Notes: a model not told the origin generated them from the sequence alone. DNA of 60,637 nucleotides from Nemertoderma westbladi (GCA_032718475.1 JAUCBJ010001181.1:1-60637), one strand, 5' to 3'. Numbered from the stretch's first letter, positions 1 to 12,266 are shown. A program made the numbers and translations.

Positions 1-2008
1 TTTATAGAGTGTTATACCAACTTACACTCAGCTGTTTTGAACTAAAATGTCGTTCCGTTTATAGAGTGTTATACCAACTTACACTCAGCTGTTTAGAACT
101 AAAATGTCGTTCCGTTTATAGAGTGTTATACCAACTTACACTCAGCTGTTTAGAACTAAAATGTCGTTCCGTTTATAGAGTGTTATACCAACTTACACTC
201 AGCTGTTTAGAACTAAAATGTCGTTCCGTTTATAGAGTGTTATACCAACTTACACTCAGCTGTTTAGAACTAAAATGTCGTTCCGTTTATAGAGTGTTAT
301 ACCAACTTACACTCAGCTGTTTAGAACTAAAATGTCGTTCCGTTTATAGAGTGTTATACCAACTTACACTCAGCTGTTTAGAACTAAAATGTCGTTCCGT
401 TTATAGAGTGTTATACCAACTTACACTCAGCTGTTTAGAACTAAAATGTCGTTCCGTTTATAGAGTGTTATACCAACTTACACTCAGCTGTTTAGAACTA
501 AAATGTCGTTCCGTTTATAGAGTGTTATACCAACTTACACTCAGCTGTTTAGAACTAAAATGTCGTTCCGTTTATAGAGTGTTATACCAACTTACACTCA
601 GCTGTTTAGAACTAAAATGTCGTTCCGTTTATAGAGTGTTATACCAACTTACACTCAGCTGTTTAGAACTAAAATGTCGTTCCGTTTATAGAGTGTTATA
701 CCAACTTACACTCAGCTGTTTAGAACTAAAATGTCGTTCCGTTTATAGAGTGTTATACCAACTTACACTCAGCTGTTTAGAACTAAAATGTCGTTCCGTT
801 TATAGAGTGTTATACCAACTTACACTCAGCTGTTTAGAACTAAAATGTCGTTCCGTTTATAGAGTGTTATACCAACTTACACTCAGCTGTTTAGAACTAA
901 AATGTCGTTCCGTTTATAGAGTGTTATACCAACTTACACTCAGCTGTTTAGAACTAAAATGTCGTTCCGTTTATAGAGTGTTATACCAACTTACACTCAG
1001 CTGTTTAGAACTAAAATGTCGTTCCGTTTATAGAGTGTTATACCAACTTACACTCAGCTGTTTAGAACTAAAATGTCGTTCCGTTTATAGAGTGTTATAC
1101 CAACTTACACTCAGCTGTTTAGAACTAAAATGTCGTTCCGTTTATAGAGTGTTATACCAACTTACACTCAGCTGTTTAGAACTAAAATGTCGTTCCGTTT
1201 ATAGAGTGTTATACCAACTTACACTCAGCTGTTTAGAACTAAAATGTCGTTCCGTTTATAGAGTGTTATACCAACTTACACTCAGCTGTTTAGAACTAAA
1301 ATGTCGTTCCGTTTATAGAGTGTTATACCAACTTACACTCAGCTGTTTAGAACTAAAATGTCGTTCCGTTTATAGAGTGTTATACCAACTTACACTCAGC
1401 TGTTTAGAACTAAAATGTCGTTCCGTTTATAGAGTGTTATACCAACTTACACTCAGCTGTTTAGAACTAAAATGTCGTTCCGTTTATAGAGTGTTATACC
1501 AACTTACACTCAGCTGTTTAGAACTAAAATGTCGTTCCGTTTATAGAGTGTTATACCAACTTACACTCAGCTGTTTAGAACTAAAATGTCGTTCCGTTTA
1601 TAGAGTGTTATACCAACTTACACTCAGCTGTTTAGAACTAAAATGTCGTTCCGTTTATAGAGTGTTATACCAACTTACACTCAGCTGTTTAGAACTAAAA
1701 TGTCGTTCCGTTTATAGAGTGTTATACCAACTTACACTCAGCTGTTTAGAACTAAAATGTCGTTCCGTTTATAGAGTGTTATACCAACTTACACTCAGCT
1801 GTTTAGAACTAAAATGTCGTTCCGTTTATAGAGTGTTATACCAACTTACACTCAGCTGTTTAGAACTAAAATGTCGTTCCGTTTATAGAGTGTTATACCA
1901 ACTTACACTCAGCTGTTTAGAACTAAAATGTCGTTCCGTTTATAGAGTGTTATACCAACTTACACTCAGCTGTTTAGAACTAAAATGTCGTTCCGTTTAT
2001 AGAGTGTT
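1..2008. repeat. 57-bp satellite array, about 35 tandem copies
   Basis: A 57-bp unit (begins gtgttataccaacttacact, ends cgttccgtttataga) repeats head to tail about 35 times and probably continues left of the window. The copies look identical except the first, which has tttt instead of ttta after cagctg. The array ends at about 2008 in one degenerate unit interrupted by two ccattgg motifs (2009-2065). Because 57 is three times 19 and the unit has no stop in one frame, the array reads as a long open frame with a 19-residue period. That is a by-product of the period, not evidence of a protein. No ATG opens the frame. Confidence 0.97.
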
Positions 2009-3046
2009 CCATTGGAACCAACTTGACAGCTTTGCGTTTAGAACTACTGACAACTCCATTGGATTTAATTAATAACGTATCTGGTTTAAAACTAAAGTAG
2101 TTTACAGTAGAACTAACGACTCCCAATCTCACCTACTGTATAGTCCCACAGTTAATAAAGCATGTTAAGGGTTGGATGATTTATTTACTATATAATATAA
2201 AAAATAAAGATGTTTTACAAACGTGAGTATTGCAGGAAATGGATTCGGCTGACGATAAAGCTTCCTGCTGGTGGTGCTTACAAAACTTAATGGTGGGAAT
2301 TGAACTACTACTGTAGGCCTACAATATAATACTTAAATTCATCCCTTCTGTTTCTACTATTGTCTAAAGGATATGAGTTCTATCTCATACAATATATTTG
2401 GCCCGTAGTCGACCGCCTTGGGTAACGTTTTAATGCACAAACGTCGTCGGTGGTTAGTTATCTAATTTCTCATAACCCAAACACAGTATGAAGTCCAAAT
2501 CCTAATGAGTTTGTAGAGCTTCAGGCCCTACCAATGAGCAGTAGGTGTCTTTATTGTCCTTCAAAGAGAGTTATTCTCTTCAGTCTTAAGCCATATAATT
2601 ACAATCATATTAACATGTCATTGTGGAACTTGAGACCACGTAGTTTTTTTAAACAATATTTTTCATTTAGTTTCTCGATTTTATTATTAATGTCATATTA
2701 GTGCGTAATTGTGTAGGCTACGCCTCATAGTGAATGATCCGATGTTTTTACAATAAATACTAATCTATTTTTGCTCTCTTTCGCAGAATTGGTGATTTCC
2801 TAATTAAGAGGGGGCGTGCTGACCTTCAAATTAATCTTCCTCATATGATTCTAACGGCCCCGCGTACAATTGGTATATTCATGGTATCGTCTCTCATTAA
2901 AACATCTATGAAATAGGATTGGATTAGAAATAACTCAATAAATAAGTGCTGCGTGCTTGAAAAGAGAGATTCGTTATTGAAAGGCGATCGATGTTCCGAA
3001 ATAAAATTATTATTTGCTCGGGTAATCATAGATTGCCCTTCATCCC
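2009..3046. other. Intergenic DNA, no gene recognised
   Basis: AT-rich unique-looking sequence between the 57-bp satellite and the foldback element. Only short unsupported open frames occur, and I recognise no protein, RNA or transposon terminus in it. Confidence 0.6.
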
Positions 3047-4537
3047 CAATAGAGTTGGTGACTCAAAAAAAAATTTATATGAACACGTTCATAAAATGTA
3101 AAAAGGTGTCCTGATCACGAATCTGAAAACTGTTTTTAATTTCATCGAGTATCGGCTGAGATTGAGGGGTTTATACACCAGCGCGGGAAAATCTTCGTTT
3201 AAACGCTCTGATTTTCTTTTCTACTTTCTGTTCCACTTTGTCGCTCGGCAACGCTAACAGCATTCACTAGCTAACAGCATACAGTTTACTATTGTTTGAT
3301 GTAGGCTAATTTTAGTTGTAAAGATTAAGATATTTATATTATTAGTTTGACACAACAATGTAATGTTCATTGTTTAAGATTATTTGTATTCGTTTATAGC
3401 GGCACTGTAGGGGTTGTCCTACCAAGTATTATAGGCCTCTATAACGCCTACTGAATTTACGAATGTTATTAGGACTACATACAAGTTTTGGACTTTTTTC
3501 TTTCTGTAAAAACTAATAAACCATCTCCATCTCTTTTTTTAAACCTGAAATTTCTCATCGGATTTCAACGTATTTATGATAATGATATCACAGTGTATTA
3601 CGATTCTGTTCTAGAACACAATGGATAGCTATACAAATACAGTGTGTTTGCTTATTTATATAGCAACATATTAGCTATATTAACATAGTAATAATAATAT
3701 ACGGGTAAAAAAAATATTAACCGGGTAGCATAAAATAAATATATACATAAATAAAACCATGTTTGTCCATTGTGTTTGTTTCACCATGTTTGTGTTGCTG
3801 TCAGTGTGCGAAACTGCATAACACAGTTGATTGATAAAGTTGATAGATTAAGTTGGACAGTATATTTTATATAAATTTCCTATTTATTTTTACTATGTTT
3901 AAATATTATTAAATATATCTGCATTCATTGGTTGTGTGTGGGTTTAATACAGCTAATATGTTGCTATAAACAAACAAACATAGGTATAGCTATCCATCAC
4001 CATCGTGTTCTAGAACAGAATCGTAATACACTGTGATATCATTATCATAAATACGTTAAAACCGATGAGAAATTTCAGGTTTAAAAAAACTGTGGAGATG
4101 GTTTATTAGTTTTTTCAGAAAGAATAAAGTCCAAAACTTGTATGTAGCCCTAATAACATTCGTGAATATACTGTAGGCCGACCAGGTAAGACAACCCCTA
4201 CAGTGCCGCTACAAACGAATAAAAATAATCTTAAACAATGAACATTACATTGTTGTGTCAAACTAATAATATAAATATCTTAATCTTTACAACTAAAATT
4301 CGCCTACATCAAACAATAGTAAACTGTATGTTGTTAGCTAGTGAATGTTATTAGTGTTGCCTAGCGACAAAGTGGAACAGAAAGTAGAAAAGAAAATCAG
4401 AGCGTTTAAACGAAGATTTTCCCGCGATGGTGTATAAACCCCTCAATCTCAGCCGATACTCGATGAAATTAAAAACAGTTTCCAGATTCGTGATCAGCAT
4501 TCGATAGAAATTTTTTTTTGAGTCACCAACCCTATTG
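3047..4537. mobile_element. Foldback-type element with ~550-600 bp inverted arms
   Basis: The sequence from 3047 (caatagagttggtgactcaa) to about 3680 is the reverse complement, with scattered mismatches, of about 3950 to 4537 (ends ttgagtcaccaaccctattg). Landmarks in both arms include the stretch around cgaagattttcccgcg, the motif catcgagtatcggctgag, and agctatccat near the centre. The middle of about 270 bp is AT-rich and has no ORF. No transposase is encoded, so this is a non-autonomous foldback or long-TIR element. I could not identify a target-site duplication, so the superfamily is unassigned. Confidence 0.85.
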
Positions 4538-4555
4538 CCATTCCTGTCCTGAACA

Positions 4556-5095
4556 CTGACCTAACCATGTCCTGGAATTAGTGTCGTTATTCAGGTACCG
4601 GGAACAATCCCCCCCCCCCCCCCCCCCCCACCCCAGATTTTTCTACAAATCGTAATGAGATAGCATGAAATTTGACACAGAGATAGTTTCACCTCCTTCC
4701 TCCTTGCTGGGTGAGCCAGAATTTATATTTTTGCTTTCAATCTTTAGCTACACGCGTTTGAAAAAGGTGTCTCCGGTGATATTTCACCAGTTATACTGCA
4801 GTTATTCTTGAACCTTATCTATCGTGATTTGTTAGCACCAATAGGAAGCTGACCATGCAAGGGTTCCAGAAATGTAAAAACATTTGAATTTGGTTGAGAA
4901 ATAGCCGAGATATGGGCATTCGAAAATCGCATGTATTTGATTCCCCTGCACGCCATTTATTCTATTTAATTAATAAATACATCATAATCTGGAACATTTT
5001 GTTTATCCCATAAGTAGCTGGGCAACAATGCAATGCTTCTTTAAACATACTATTATATAGCTATTCATAAATAAACAAAATGTTCTAGAACATAG
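4556..5095 (+). mobile_element. Non-autonomous hairpin-family element, copy 1
   Basis: From the motif ccatgtcctg near 4566, through a poly-C tract, to ttctagaacatagtg, this stretch is homologous to 38939-39595. The homology runs mostly in inverted orientation. Shared landmarks are agatagtttcacctcc, gctttcaatctttagctac, gtgtctccgg.gatatttcac and aaacaaaatgttctagaa. No coding capacity is seen. The right end abuts a LINE 3' fragment. Exact termini are unresolved. Confidence 0.65.
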
Positions 5096-5104
5096 TGTTT
5101 TTAT

Positions 5105-5345
5105 TTAAGTTGCCACAGACCCCCGCTGGGAATGGAGTGAATAAGCATGGTGGACAGCCCATGACTTTCTTGAGACGCATCTTAAAGGACACTGGCCTTC
5201 AAGATGCGGATGATCTAGCAAATGTCATGTGTGATAGGGAGTTGTGGCGGCGCAAATTTGTCGACAAGCCGGCACAGCATTCTTAAAAATGCAGCTGCAA
5301 TGCAGCATGCCGATCATAGTAGTAGTAGCCTACTTTGCAAAGCTG
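5105..5345 (+). pseudogene. LINE (RTE-like) ORF2 C-terminus and 3' tail, truncated
   Basis: The translation GVNKHGGQPMTFLRRILKD, then DTGLQDADDLANVM and ELWRRKFVDKPAQHS*, matches the C-terminal tail usual for RTE-like LINE reverse transcriptases (a Gly/Arg-rich 'GRPxxTxxxxLxxDTGL' stretch, then an 'M.DRxxWR' stretch). The same segment occurs on the minus strand at 60260-60637. After the stop comes a short 3' UTR ending in a tag trinucleotide run, the typical RTE-like microsatellite tail. The copy is 5'-truncated and dead. Confidence 0.8.
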
Positions 5346-6430
5346 TGGCCAAAAAAAGTTATACTAAAATAGTGGTTGAAAGACTTTCTGCCACTATTTT
5401 AGTGGTTTGAAGTAATAATAGTGCGCGAAAGCACTAATTTCTTGAACTGTTTTCTATAAAATTTAATGAAAAAAGTGGATTTTTCAGATAATAATGTACT
5501 GTACTGTACTGTGTAATGTACTGTAATTAACTTAATCAATGAGCTTTATTCCCCCCCCCCCAGGCCCATACCGTGCGGGGGGGCTTTGGGGGCACTGCCC
5601 CCCCAGACAAGACCCACTGCCCCCCCAGTCATGTCTTGTTCTCTCGTCTTGTTTTCACAATTAATTAATAATAATATTGTTGGTAATCAATATTATTGGA
5701 TTCACATACTAATTCTACCCACTGACCTGACCTGACTCCGCCACCATTCCATTTGGTCCAATTATAATGGCACTGGCACTGCCAGAGCCTGTGCCGAAAT
5801 ACATTGTATGGTGTACCGTTATGTATTTGTTCTATGTTGGCTACTCACTTACTTTGTTCTATGTGGCTGGAAAGCTTGTTGGCAGACTGCATCTCTTTAT
5901 AGATTTTGATAGCAATTCAAGATTGCAGTTCATATAATTACTAAACATACACAAAAGCTCTAGGTTCTCTCATTGGCTACCAGGGCAGGGGTTGTTCGCT
6001 GTTGACCTACAGTATTGTCTGCAGTATGGGAGCCAGCTTGCAACTAATAGTAATAGGCTAGGCGCTGATGGTTGCTTGCGCTGGTATACATATCTAAAAT
6101 TTTATTTTTTGTAATTTTAACCGTAACTTTTGGTCATATTTAAGCTTACAAATTTTAAACTCGACAGGTTTAAATAAATCCGATAAAGTTATTGGCATGT
6201 CAAAATCGTAACGACAACAACTATTTGCTATTATTGGCCCACTCCCTTAACAGTGCCAGTTCGACAAGGGTCCTCCAACTTCGTGGCTCGTCCCACACAC
6301 TCTTCAACAATATTGATTTTTCTTTACGTACGAGATTAACTCTCACTTTGCTGTTTGCCCCCCAAACCCAGTTATGGGTTTGCCCCCCCCAGATTTGGCC
6401 TCTGCCCCCCCCCCCCCCCCCCCCCAGATA
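5346..6430. other. Intergenic DNA with C-rich homopolymer blocks
   Basis: No gene recognised. 5551-5640 is strikingly C/G-rich (C tracts, then gcgggggggctttgggggcactgccccccc). A further long C tract lies at about 6406-6425. Open frames here come from simple sequence. Confidence 0.6.
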
Positions 6431-6439
6431 TAATGGTCA

Positions 6440-6720
6440 CCATTCGGGCATATTTGTTTTGTGCGAAAATATATTTGTTTTGTGGGAAAATGTATTTGTT
6501 TTGGGGGAAAATGAATTTATTTTGGGCGAAAATGTATTTGTTTTGTGAAAATTTGTATTCATTTTGGGGATTTGTCATTTAGTTTGGTGCTAATAATTGG
6601 TTTTGGGGAGAATTTATTTATTTTGAGTATTGAATAATTTGTTTTGGTGTTGAATAATTGTTTTTGGGGTTACTTTATTTTATTTGGTGTTGAATAATTT
6701 TTTTTTTGTGAAATTTTCAT
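6440..6720. repeat. Degenerate ~21-22-bp T/G-rich tandem repeat
   Basis: Imperfect repeats of a unit like gaaaatgtatttgttttggg run across this interval and decay toward the right. The Phe/Leu-rich short ORFs here are repeat artefacts. Confidence 0.75.
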
Positions 6721-7046
6721 CAATTTTGGGCTGACTTTAATTGGTAGCCATATATTAATATATTAATACTGTACATATTACTGTATTACTATTCGATATT
6801 GGCTCTGACGCGTCCGCGTTGGTTGGGGTTCCTCCTTCCTGCCTTCCCATTAAGTCCTAACGGTCTTCTAATCATTCTAATATTCTAGAGCATTACCGGA
6901 CAATGTGATACACGAAACACACAATTGAATGATTGACATCCTGCAATTTAACGATTAAAATAGATAGATAGATTTATTTATACATTATGTAAAAACAATA
7001 ACAAATACACCAAACAATGTACCGGTATAAAGGTATTGTCCAACAT

Positions 7047-7693
7047 TGTAAGCGGATTCAATTCCACTTCATTACCCACCAGAAAATGGGATAGTGGCAT
7101 TTTAGCAATATGTTGGAGATACGAGATTACCAATATTAATCTCGTATCATAACCAACATTGGGGGGGGGGGGGGGGGGGGGCAACACAAGCCCCGAAGCC
7201 ACATAGAAAGGAAGGTTAGAGGTCAAACCACCTCGGAGGGAACACAGCTAGTAGAGGCTAGCAGCAGAGGGGAAACACTCCCAGAGAGTGCCAAGGTGAC
7301 AAGTAGCATATTAGCCAATAGAGGGGAGGGAAGCACGTGATAGGGAGCAGGAAAGCATCCATTGGGTAGGAGGCCAAGGTAGAGTAGGAGGTGAAGCAAT
7401 ATTTAGTGTATCAATCATATATTATGTCAGATTCTTGGATTGGTACATCAGTTGGTTATTCAGTTTAGTGCAGACCGGTAACAATTATTGACCGTCATCG
7501 GCACTATCATACCGGTATCTATTATATCTGTATTTCTGCCGTATTAATTGTGCTATCATTTTCTAACATCAAGAGACAACACCAAACTCTTATTGTTTTC
7601 TCCAACGGCCTCGGCCAAGCTGTTAGCACCATCCCAAAACAGAATGGTGACGAGTACTACAATTACCCGGTCGGGATCTCTGATCCCGTCACA
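7047..7693 (+). repeat. 5' LTR of the BEL/Pao element
   Basis: It begins tgtaagcggattc and ends gatcccgtcaca, and is 647 bp. It differs from the 3' LTR by a G tract of 21 (7161-7181) instead of 9, and by about four substitutions, at around 7498, 7639, 7645 and 7653. The substitution at 7645 creates the only ATG (7644) that could start the 5' gag-like frame; the 3' LTR has ACG there. I could not identify a convincing tRNA primer-binding site directly after 7693. Confidence 0.93.
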
Positions 7694-8402
7694 GTCGACG
7701 CACGACAGCGGTCGGAGTACCGAAGTCGCCGGCCAGCCACAGGCCGAGGGCGACGGACGGCCCACCGGAACGGCGACGGTGGGGCCGCCGGTACGACGCC
7801 GAACGAGGAGAGGAGGAGGAGTCGGCGAAGAGGACGTCGGGACGAGTGATCGGCTACGACGGGCCTACAACGCCGCCAAGAAGTTACTGAAGGAGGCCAG
7901 AGAGGGAGGAAAGGTAGACCAGCCTAAGTTACGACAAAGGCTAGGTGAGTCGAACAAACATTTCCGGTATTTAGTCCGTTTTGGACAGGGAGAACTGGCG
8001 AGTGAGAGAGCGAGGGGGGTCGCCACCGAACTGTTTGAACTGTGGCGATCCGGGGTTATGGAGCCTGAAGTAGTGTACGTAGGGCCTTACTTAGTGGATG
8101 CTAGGGGAATTAAGTTAGTGGGTTGGGCGGATCCGCACGAGGGCGAACCCGAGGTTAACCCCGAGGATTCGGTCTCGTCGGTTAGCGAGAACCCCAGAAA
8201 GCGGGGGAAAGTTAGTAGGACAGAGAGGCGACGGGAGTCCGTCGCGACCGATAAGTCCGCTACATCCTCCGCAAAAGCAAGAAGGGTGTTAGAGATAGAT
8301 CTGGCGTGTCAACTAGACATGGTGGCGCTGGATCAGAAGGAGTTAGAGAGGCAGCTGGACGAGGGAACCGCGTTAATAGAGAAAGAGAGAGAGGGAATGT
8401 AG
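7644..8402 (+). pseudogene. N-terminal Gag-like fragment of the BEL/Pao element
   Basis: This open frame of about 252 residues starts at an ATG inside the 5' LTR and ends at a TAG. Its middle has a charged helical segment (DRLRRAYNAAKKLLKEAREG, then a GESNKHFRYLVRFGQGELASE stretch) like the coiled-coil N-terminal region of BEL/Pao Gag. The end is strongly charged (Arg/Glu/Lys). The frame closes before the main gag-pro ORF. A continuation with similar composition is visible in another frame near 8563-8796 (QYQAKQKRRLELAQLGLSES). This suggests one ancestral Gag reading frame interrupted by indels and repeat growth. Confidence 0.6.
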
Positions 8403-10100
8403 AGCGAGAGCGAGGTGTGCGAAAGAGAGGGCCGAGGAGAGAGTGAGCGAAGAGCGCGAGGAACGTGAGTAAAGAGAGCGAGGTAAGAGCGTGAGGCGAG
8501 AGAGCAGAATTAGCGAACCAAAGTTTGCGAGAGGATAGAGAGAGAGAGAGGCGGGAAAGCGCATGCGGGATGATATGCATGCCCGGTTAAGGGGGCTTAT
8601 GCAATATCAGGCTAAGCAAAAGCGCCGATTAGAACTGGCGCAGTTGGGATTATCTGAGAGTGAGGCTGGCTCGGGTAGTATTTACGAGGAGCCAGAAGTA
8701 ATGGAAACGTTTGTTAATACCCCACTTACAGGCACCGGACGACAGACCCAGGACTGGTGTAACCGTACGGGCGGGGGGGGGGGGGGGGGGGGGTAATAAT
8801 AATACGTTAGAAGGCATTAATATTAATAGTACCGTAGTAGACAACCCTAATCAAACTTTCATTGCAGGAAATAATCTTTTACCCGGTAACAATAATCAAT
8901 TTAAATATACAAAATAATAATTAATTTAAATATGCAAAATAACAACCCTAATTTAAACGTCAAAATAATCTAAATAATAATTTTAATTAAATGAACAAAA
9001 TAATCCGATTCTAATTTAAATATACAAAATAATTCTAAATAATAATCCGAATTCCGAACAAAATAATTTAAATAATTAATAATTTAGAATAATATTGTTG
9101 TAACGGTGCTATTAATACGAATGTAGGAGACATAGGTGGTCCGGCCAGCGAGAGCCTGCAAGGCCACGTAGTTAGTACGCAGGGAGAGACGGGGGTGAGT
9201 CACCCCGACGGGAGCCTGCAAGGCCACGTAGTTACGCAGGGAGCAGCGGGGGTGAGTCAACCCGACGGGAGCCTGCAAGGCCACGCAATAGTTAGGCAGG
9301 GAGTAGTGCGGGCGTGAGATCTCAACCCGACGGGAGCTCATGCGCGGGCCACGCAGCTGCACTGGGAGAGTGCGGGGGTGAGTAGAGCCTAGCCGCAGTA
9401 GTTGCTACAGTGCATCGACCAGAGAGCGAGGACGTAGACAGCGAACCGTCGGGGGTAGTGAAGTAATGGAGTTGGCGAGTCAGTGGGGTCGAACTCCGGG
9501 AGATTGCCGGCGCCCCGGAGCGCCCCAGCCATGGCGAGATATACCAGATGCCAGGAGTGGGGTACAGGATGTACCGAGACGAGGACGAGAGCAAGAGAGG
9601 GGATCGAAGAGAAACTTCCCGACGGGATATAGCTGCCGATCGAGAGTACGGTAGTCGCGGGGAGGACTTCTTGGAATATTCGAGAAGATTAAACTTCGGT
9701 CCGGAAGGACACAGGCAGACTGCAGGACATACTGTAGGCCTTACTGCACATACTATAGGCCATGCTGGGAGAGATAGTGTAGGCGATAGGGTAGCGCGAA
9801 CAACGGGATTAGATCCGGAAGTCGCGGCATACATACCGGTAGGTAGGCAAGAAGTGGATAGGCCTATACCGGTACCAGCACACCAGTATGACTATAATAT
9901 GCAGGGACATAACATATATCCAGGGGAGGGGGGAGTTATTGCAGATAGGTGTATGGGCCCCAATATATTAACATCAACCCCAGTACCAAACATAACACCG
10001 GTGGGGGGGGGGGGGGGCAGGGTGACATTCCCCCATTACAATATCAGCAATACACTCAACCGAGAATAAGAACATCGAACCCCCTGGACCAGAACAGATC
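8403..10100 (+). other. Disrupted leader/Gag linker of the BEL/Pao element
   Basis: A purine-rich run (8403-8560) leads into a short gag-like frame, then a G tract of more than 20 (about 8770-8793). An AT-rich aataat-type stretch (8797-9110) follows, then ~60-bp repeats (9140-9360). An open frame at 9548-10069 (173 codons, Arg/Gly/Asp-rich, no recognised domain) reads into a further G tract at about 10003-10017. Nothing here has a recognisable enzyme motif. Confidence 0.55.
9140..9360. repeat. ~60-bp tandem repeat inside the BEL/Pao element, about 4 copies
   Basis: Units carrying gagcctgcaaggccacg and gggtgagtcaacccgacggg recur at about 60-bp spacing (9152, 9212, 9270, 9333). The fourth copy is diverged. 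The gtgagtcaccccgac part can form a small hairpin. Confidence 0.85.
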
Positions 10101-12266
10101 ATGCGACACGGAGATATGGAGGGGGCCGTTACCCCCAATGATATATCCGACACAGAAAAGTCAACAGGCCCGACGGGCGGACCGCACCCAACAGGAGAGT
10201 CTGTACAGCATCCCTCGAACCCATTGGAAGCACAGGCGATGGGAATGGCAACACTTATCGATGCGCTCAAGACCAGGATCGAGCTACCACCAGTTGAGCC
10301 ATTTAAATTCGACGGAAGCAGACCGGAAGAATACCTGCAATTCCGACGCATGTACAGCAACGAAATATTAACTAAGAACCTGACGCAGGCGGAGTGCCTA
10401 AAATATTTACAGGTATACACAGGAGGCCCAGCGTACGACATCGTGAGGCAGTATCAGGGCATCGAGGGTGGCTTCACGACTGCATGGCGGGCCCTAGACA
10501 GGGAATACGGACACCCAGCCAAGATCATCCGGCAGACCCTGAGGGGAATAACATCGGGTGGCCTACAGGATAACCCTGTTAGTATAAAGACCTTCGCGAA
10601 TAAGGTCGAGAAGGCGTTAATCGTGCTGAAGACGCTAGACGCGCCATACGAACTCAACGCATCTAATAACATCACCACGATAGCGCAGGCACTGCCGATC
10701 TGGCTACGGAACAAATGGAGGAAGATCGCCTTCTCCACCCGGGAGAAGAAAGGTGCGGAACCGGGCCTAGAGGAAATGTCGAACTTCCTCAATTACGAAG
10801 CAGAGTTGATTACAGACCCAGTCTACAGTGAGGATAGTTTGGGGAAGGCGCCGAAGACCGAATACAACAGGCCTAAACCCGAACATAATCCGGCAGATCC
10901 ATTCCCGAGAGTGAGACAGTCGCTACCACACGCGGCCACACAGGGGACTACAAGTCCACAGTTAGCTGGGAGTAGGGCCACACCGTGGCAGGGACAGAAA
11001 CAAAATAACAACACGAACAAATATAATCCCAACACACCCAGTAGGCCGAGTCCAAATAACCAAAACACTAAACCGGTAGATATGAATCTATGCGCGATAC
11101 GTGAAGGGCTATACAGGGAGCGCTACAATCCAGGATACGAATGTCAATTGCATAGGGATGGAACCCATAAGACCATGAGTTGTAAGCATTGGCAAGCGTT
11201 GCCTAAACAAGATCGTGTAGCCTACGCGGATACAAACGGACTATGTCATCGATGCGTGGTAGAAGGACACAGATTCGGAGAGTGTAGAGAAACACCGACA
11301 GGAGACGATGAGACTGGAGGCCAAACAATGGCTACGAGCACGACGGGAGCAAGAAGAAAGAGGAAAGTACTACTCGGGGTAGTACCAGTGAGGATATCAG
11401 GAAAGGGCGGCCGATCAGTCACAACATTGATGCTGGTCGACAGCGGAGCAGCCTTCACGCTGGTGGAGAATTGGGTGGCCGAGGAGATAGGGTTACAGAC
11501 GAGGCCGAGTAGGATGGCGGTAACTACTATCTCGAGTAAGGATGAGGTCCTGGAGATGAGGACGGGACGGTGCGAGATATCAGCAATAGCACCGGGATGT
11601 GACTATGGGGCGACCATCGACCCCATTCAGATAATAGAATCGATCAATATAAATGCCAGGAGACCAACTAAGATCGAGGTCGAGCAATACCGGTTCCTGG
11701 ACGATATCGATTTCTCAATACCGAAAGTGGACGTCTCGAAGGTATCCATCATAGTCGGAATGGATTGTCCGACGGCCCACGAGAGAGTAAGGACCATATT
11801 CGGAGAGAATAAGCAGCGGGATCCGACGGCGATTCTCACGCCGTTCGGATGGACGCTTAGCGGCCCAATTAAAACCAAGATTCCATCCAGGGTGTCGGAG
11901 ACATCAGGGTGCATGCTATCAGGCACTGTTGAGGACGTAGAGGAGAAACCAGAGACGGGCGATGGGGAGGTCCCATGTGAGAAGCGGCCCGGGGAAGGAT
12001 ACCAGGAGTTGGGTATGGATCTGGAACCACGCATAGTGGAGCGTGGTGAAAGGATAGAGGATAGTTCCAGAGAAATACCGTCGGTAGATGAATTAGGAGG
12101 GGAAGTAACAGCAAGAGAGTGGGCGGAGGAGAATGGATTCGACGCGGAAGACTTAGAGACGATGGGATGGAACAAGGATGTTCCCGGCAACTATCGGTAT
12201 GAGGATGGAGAAGAGTGGACGGCGAGATGTCCGGAGAAGTGTCCGGAGGAGACGCCGGTCCGTTGA
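10101..12266 (+). CDS. BEL/Pao Gag-protease polyprotein (721 aa)
   Basis: A structural and processing polyprotein of an LTR retrotransposon. Residues ~70-230 match the DUF1759-type Gag domain (PVEPFKFDGSRPEEYLQFRR, then KLQ/YLQVYTGGPAYDIV-like text and a 'REYGHPAKIIRQTL' segment). A CCHC knuckle, CX2CX4HX4C, lies at about residues 382-395. A retropepsin-like motif LMLVDSGAAFTLV has its catalytic Asp at about residue 447. A block ending ILTPFGWTLSGPI at about 575-595 is the family's usual junction before reverse transcriptase. Here the chain instead runs through an acidic, Glu/Gly-rich tail of about 130 residues and stops, so Pol is missing. The frame is intact over 2.2 kb, in line with recent activity. 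It starts at an ATG after a long leader. Confidence 0.88.
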   Translation: MRHGDMEGAVTPNDISDTEKSTGPTGGPHPTGESVQHPSNPLEAQAMGMATLIDALKTRIELPPVEPFKFDGSRPEEYLQFRRMYSNEILTKNLTQAECLKYLQVYTGGPAYDIVRQYQGIEGGFTTAWRALDREYGHPAKIIRQTLRGITSGGLQDNPVSIKTFANKVEKALIVLKTLDAPYELNASNNITTIAQALPIWLRNKWRKIAFSTREKKGAEPGLEEMSNFLNYEAELITDPVYSEDSLGKAPKTEYNRPKPEHNPADPFPRVRQSLPHAATQGTTSPQLAGSRATPWQGQKQNNNTNKYNPNTPSRPSPNNQNTKPVDMNLCAIREGLYRERYNPGYECQLHRDGTHKTMSCKHWQALPKQDRVAYADTNGLCHRCVVEGHRFGECRETPTGDDETGGQTMATSTTGARRKRKVLLGVVPVRISGKGGRSVTTLMLVDSGAAFTLVENWVAEEIGLQTRPSRMAVTTISSKDEVLEMRTGRCEISAIAPGCDYGATIDPIQIIESININARRPTKIEVEQYRFLDDIDFSIPKVDVSKVSIIVGMDCPTAHERVRTIFGENKQRDPTAILTPFGWTLSGPIKTKIPSRVSETSGCMLSGTVEDVEEKPETGDGEVPCEKRPGEGYQELGMDLEPRIVERGERIEDSSREIPSVDELGGEVTAREWAEENGFDAEDLETMGWNKDVPGNYRYEDGEEWTARCPEKCPEETPVR

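Noticed and set aside
1-2008. CRISPR array
   Set aside because: The copies are contiguous with no spacers, and the host is a eukaryote.
9-2072. 687-codon repetitive open frame over the satellite
   Set aside because: It opens with GTG, has no ATG, and exists only because a 57-bp stop-free unit repeats in frame.
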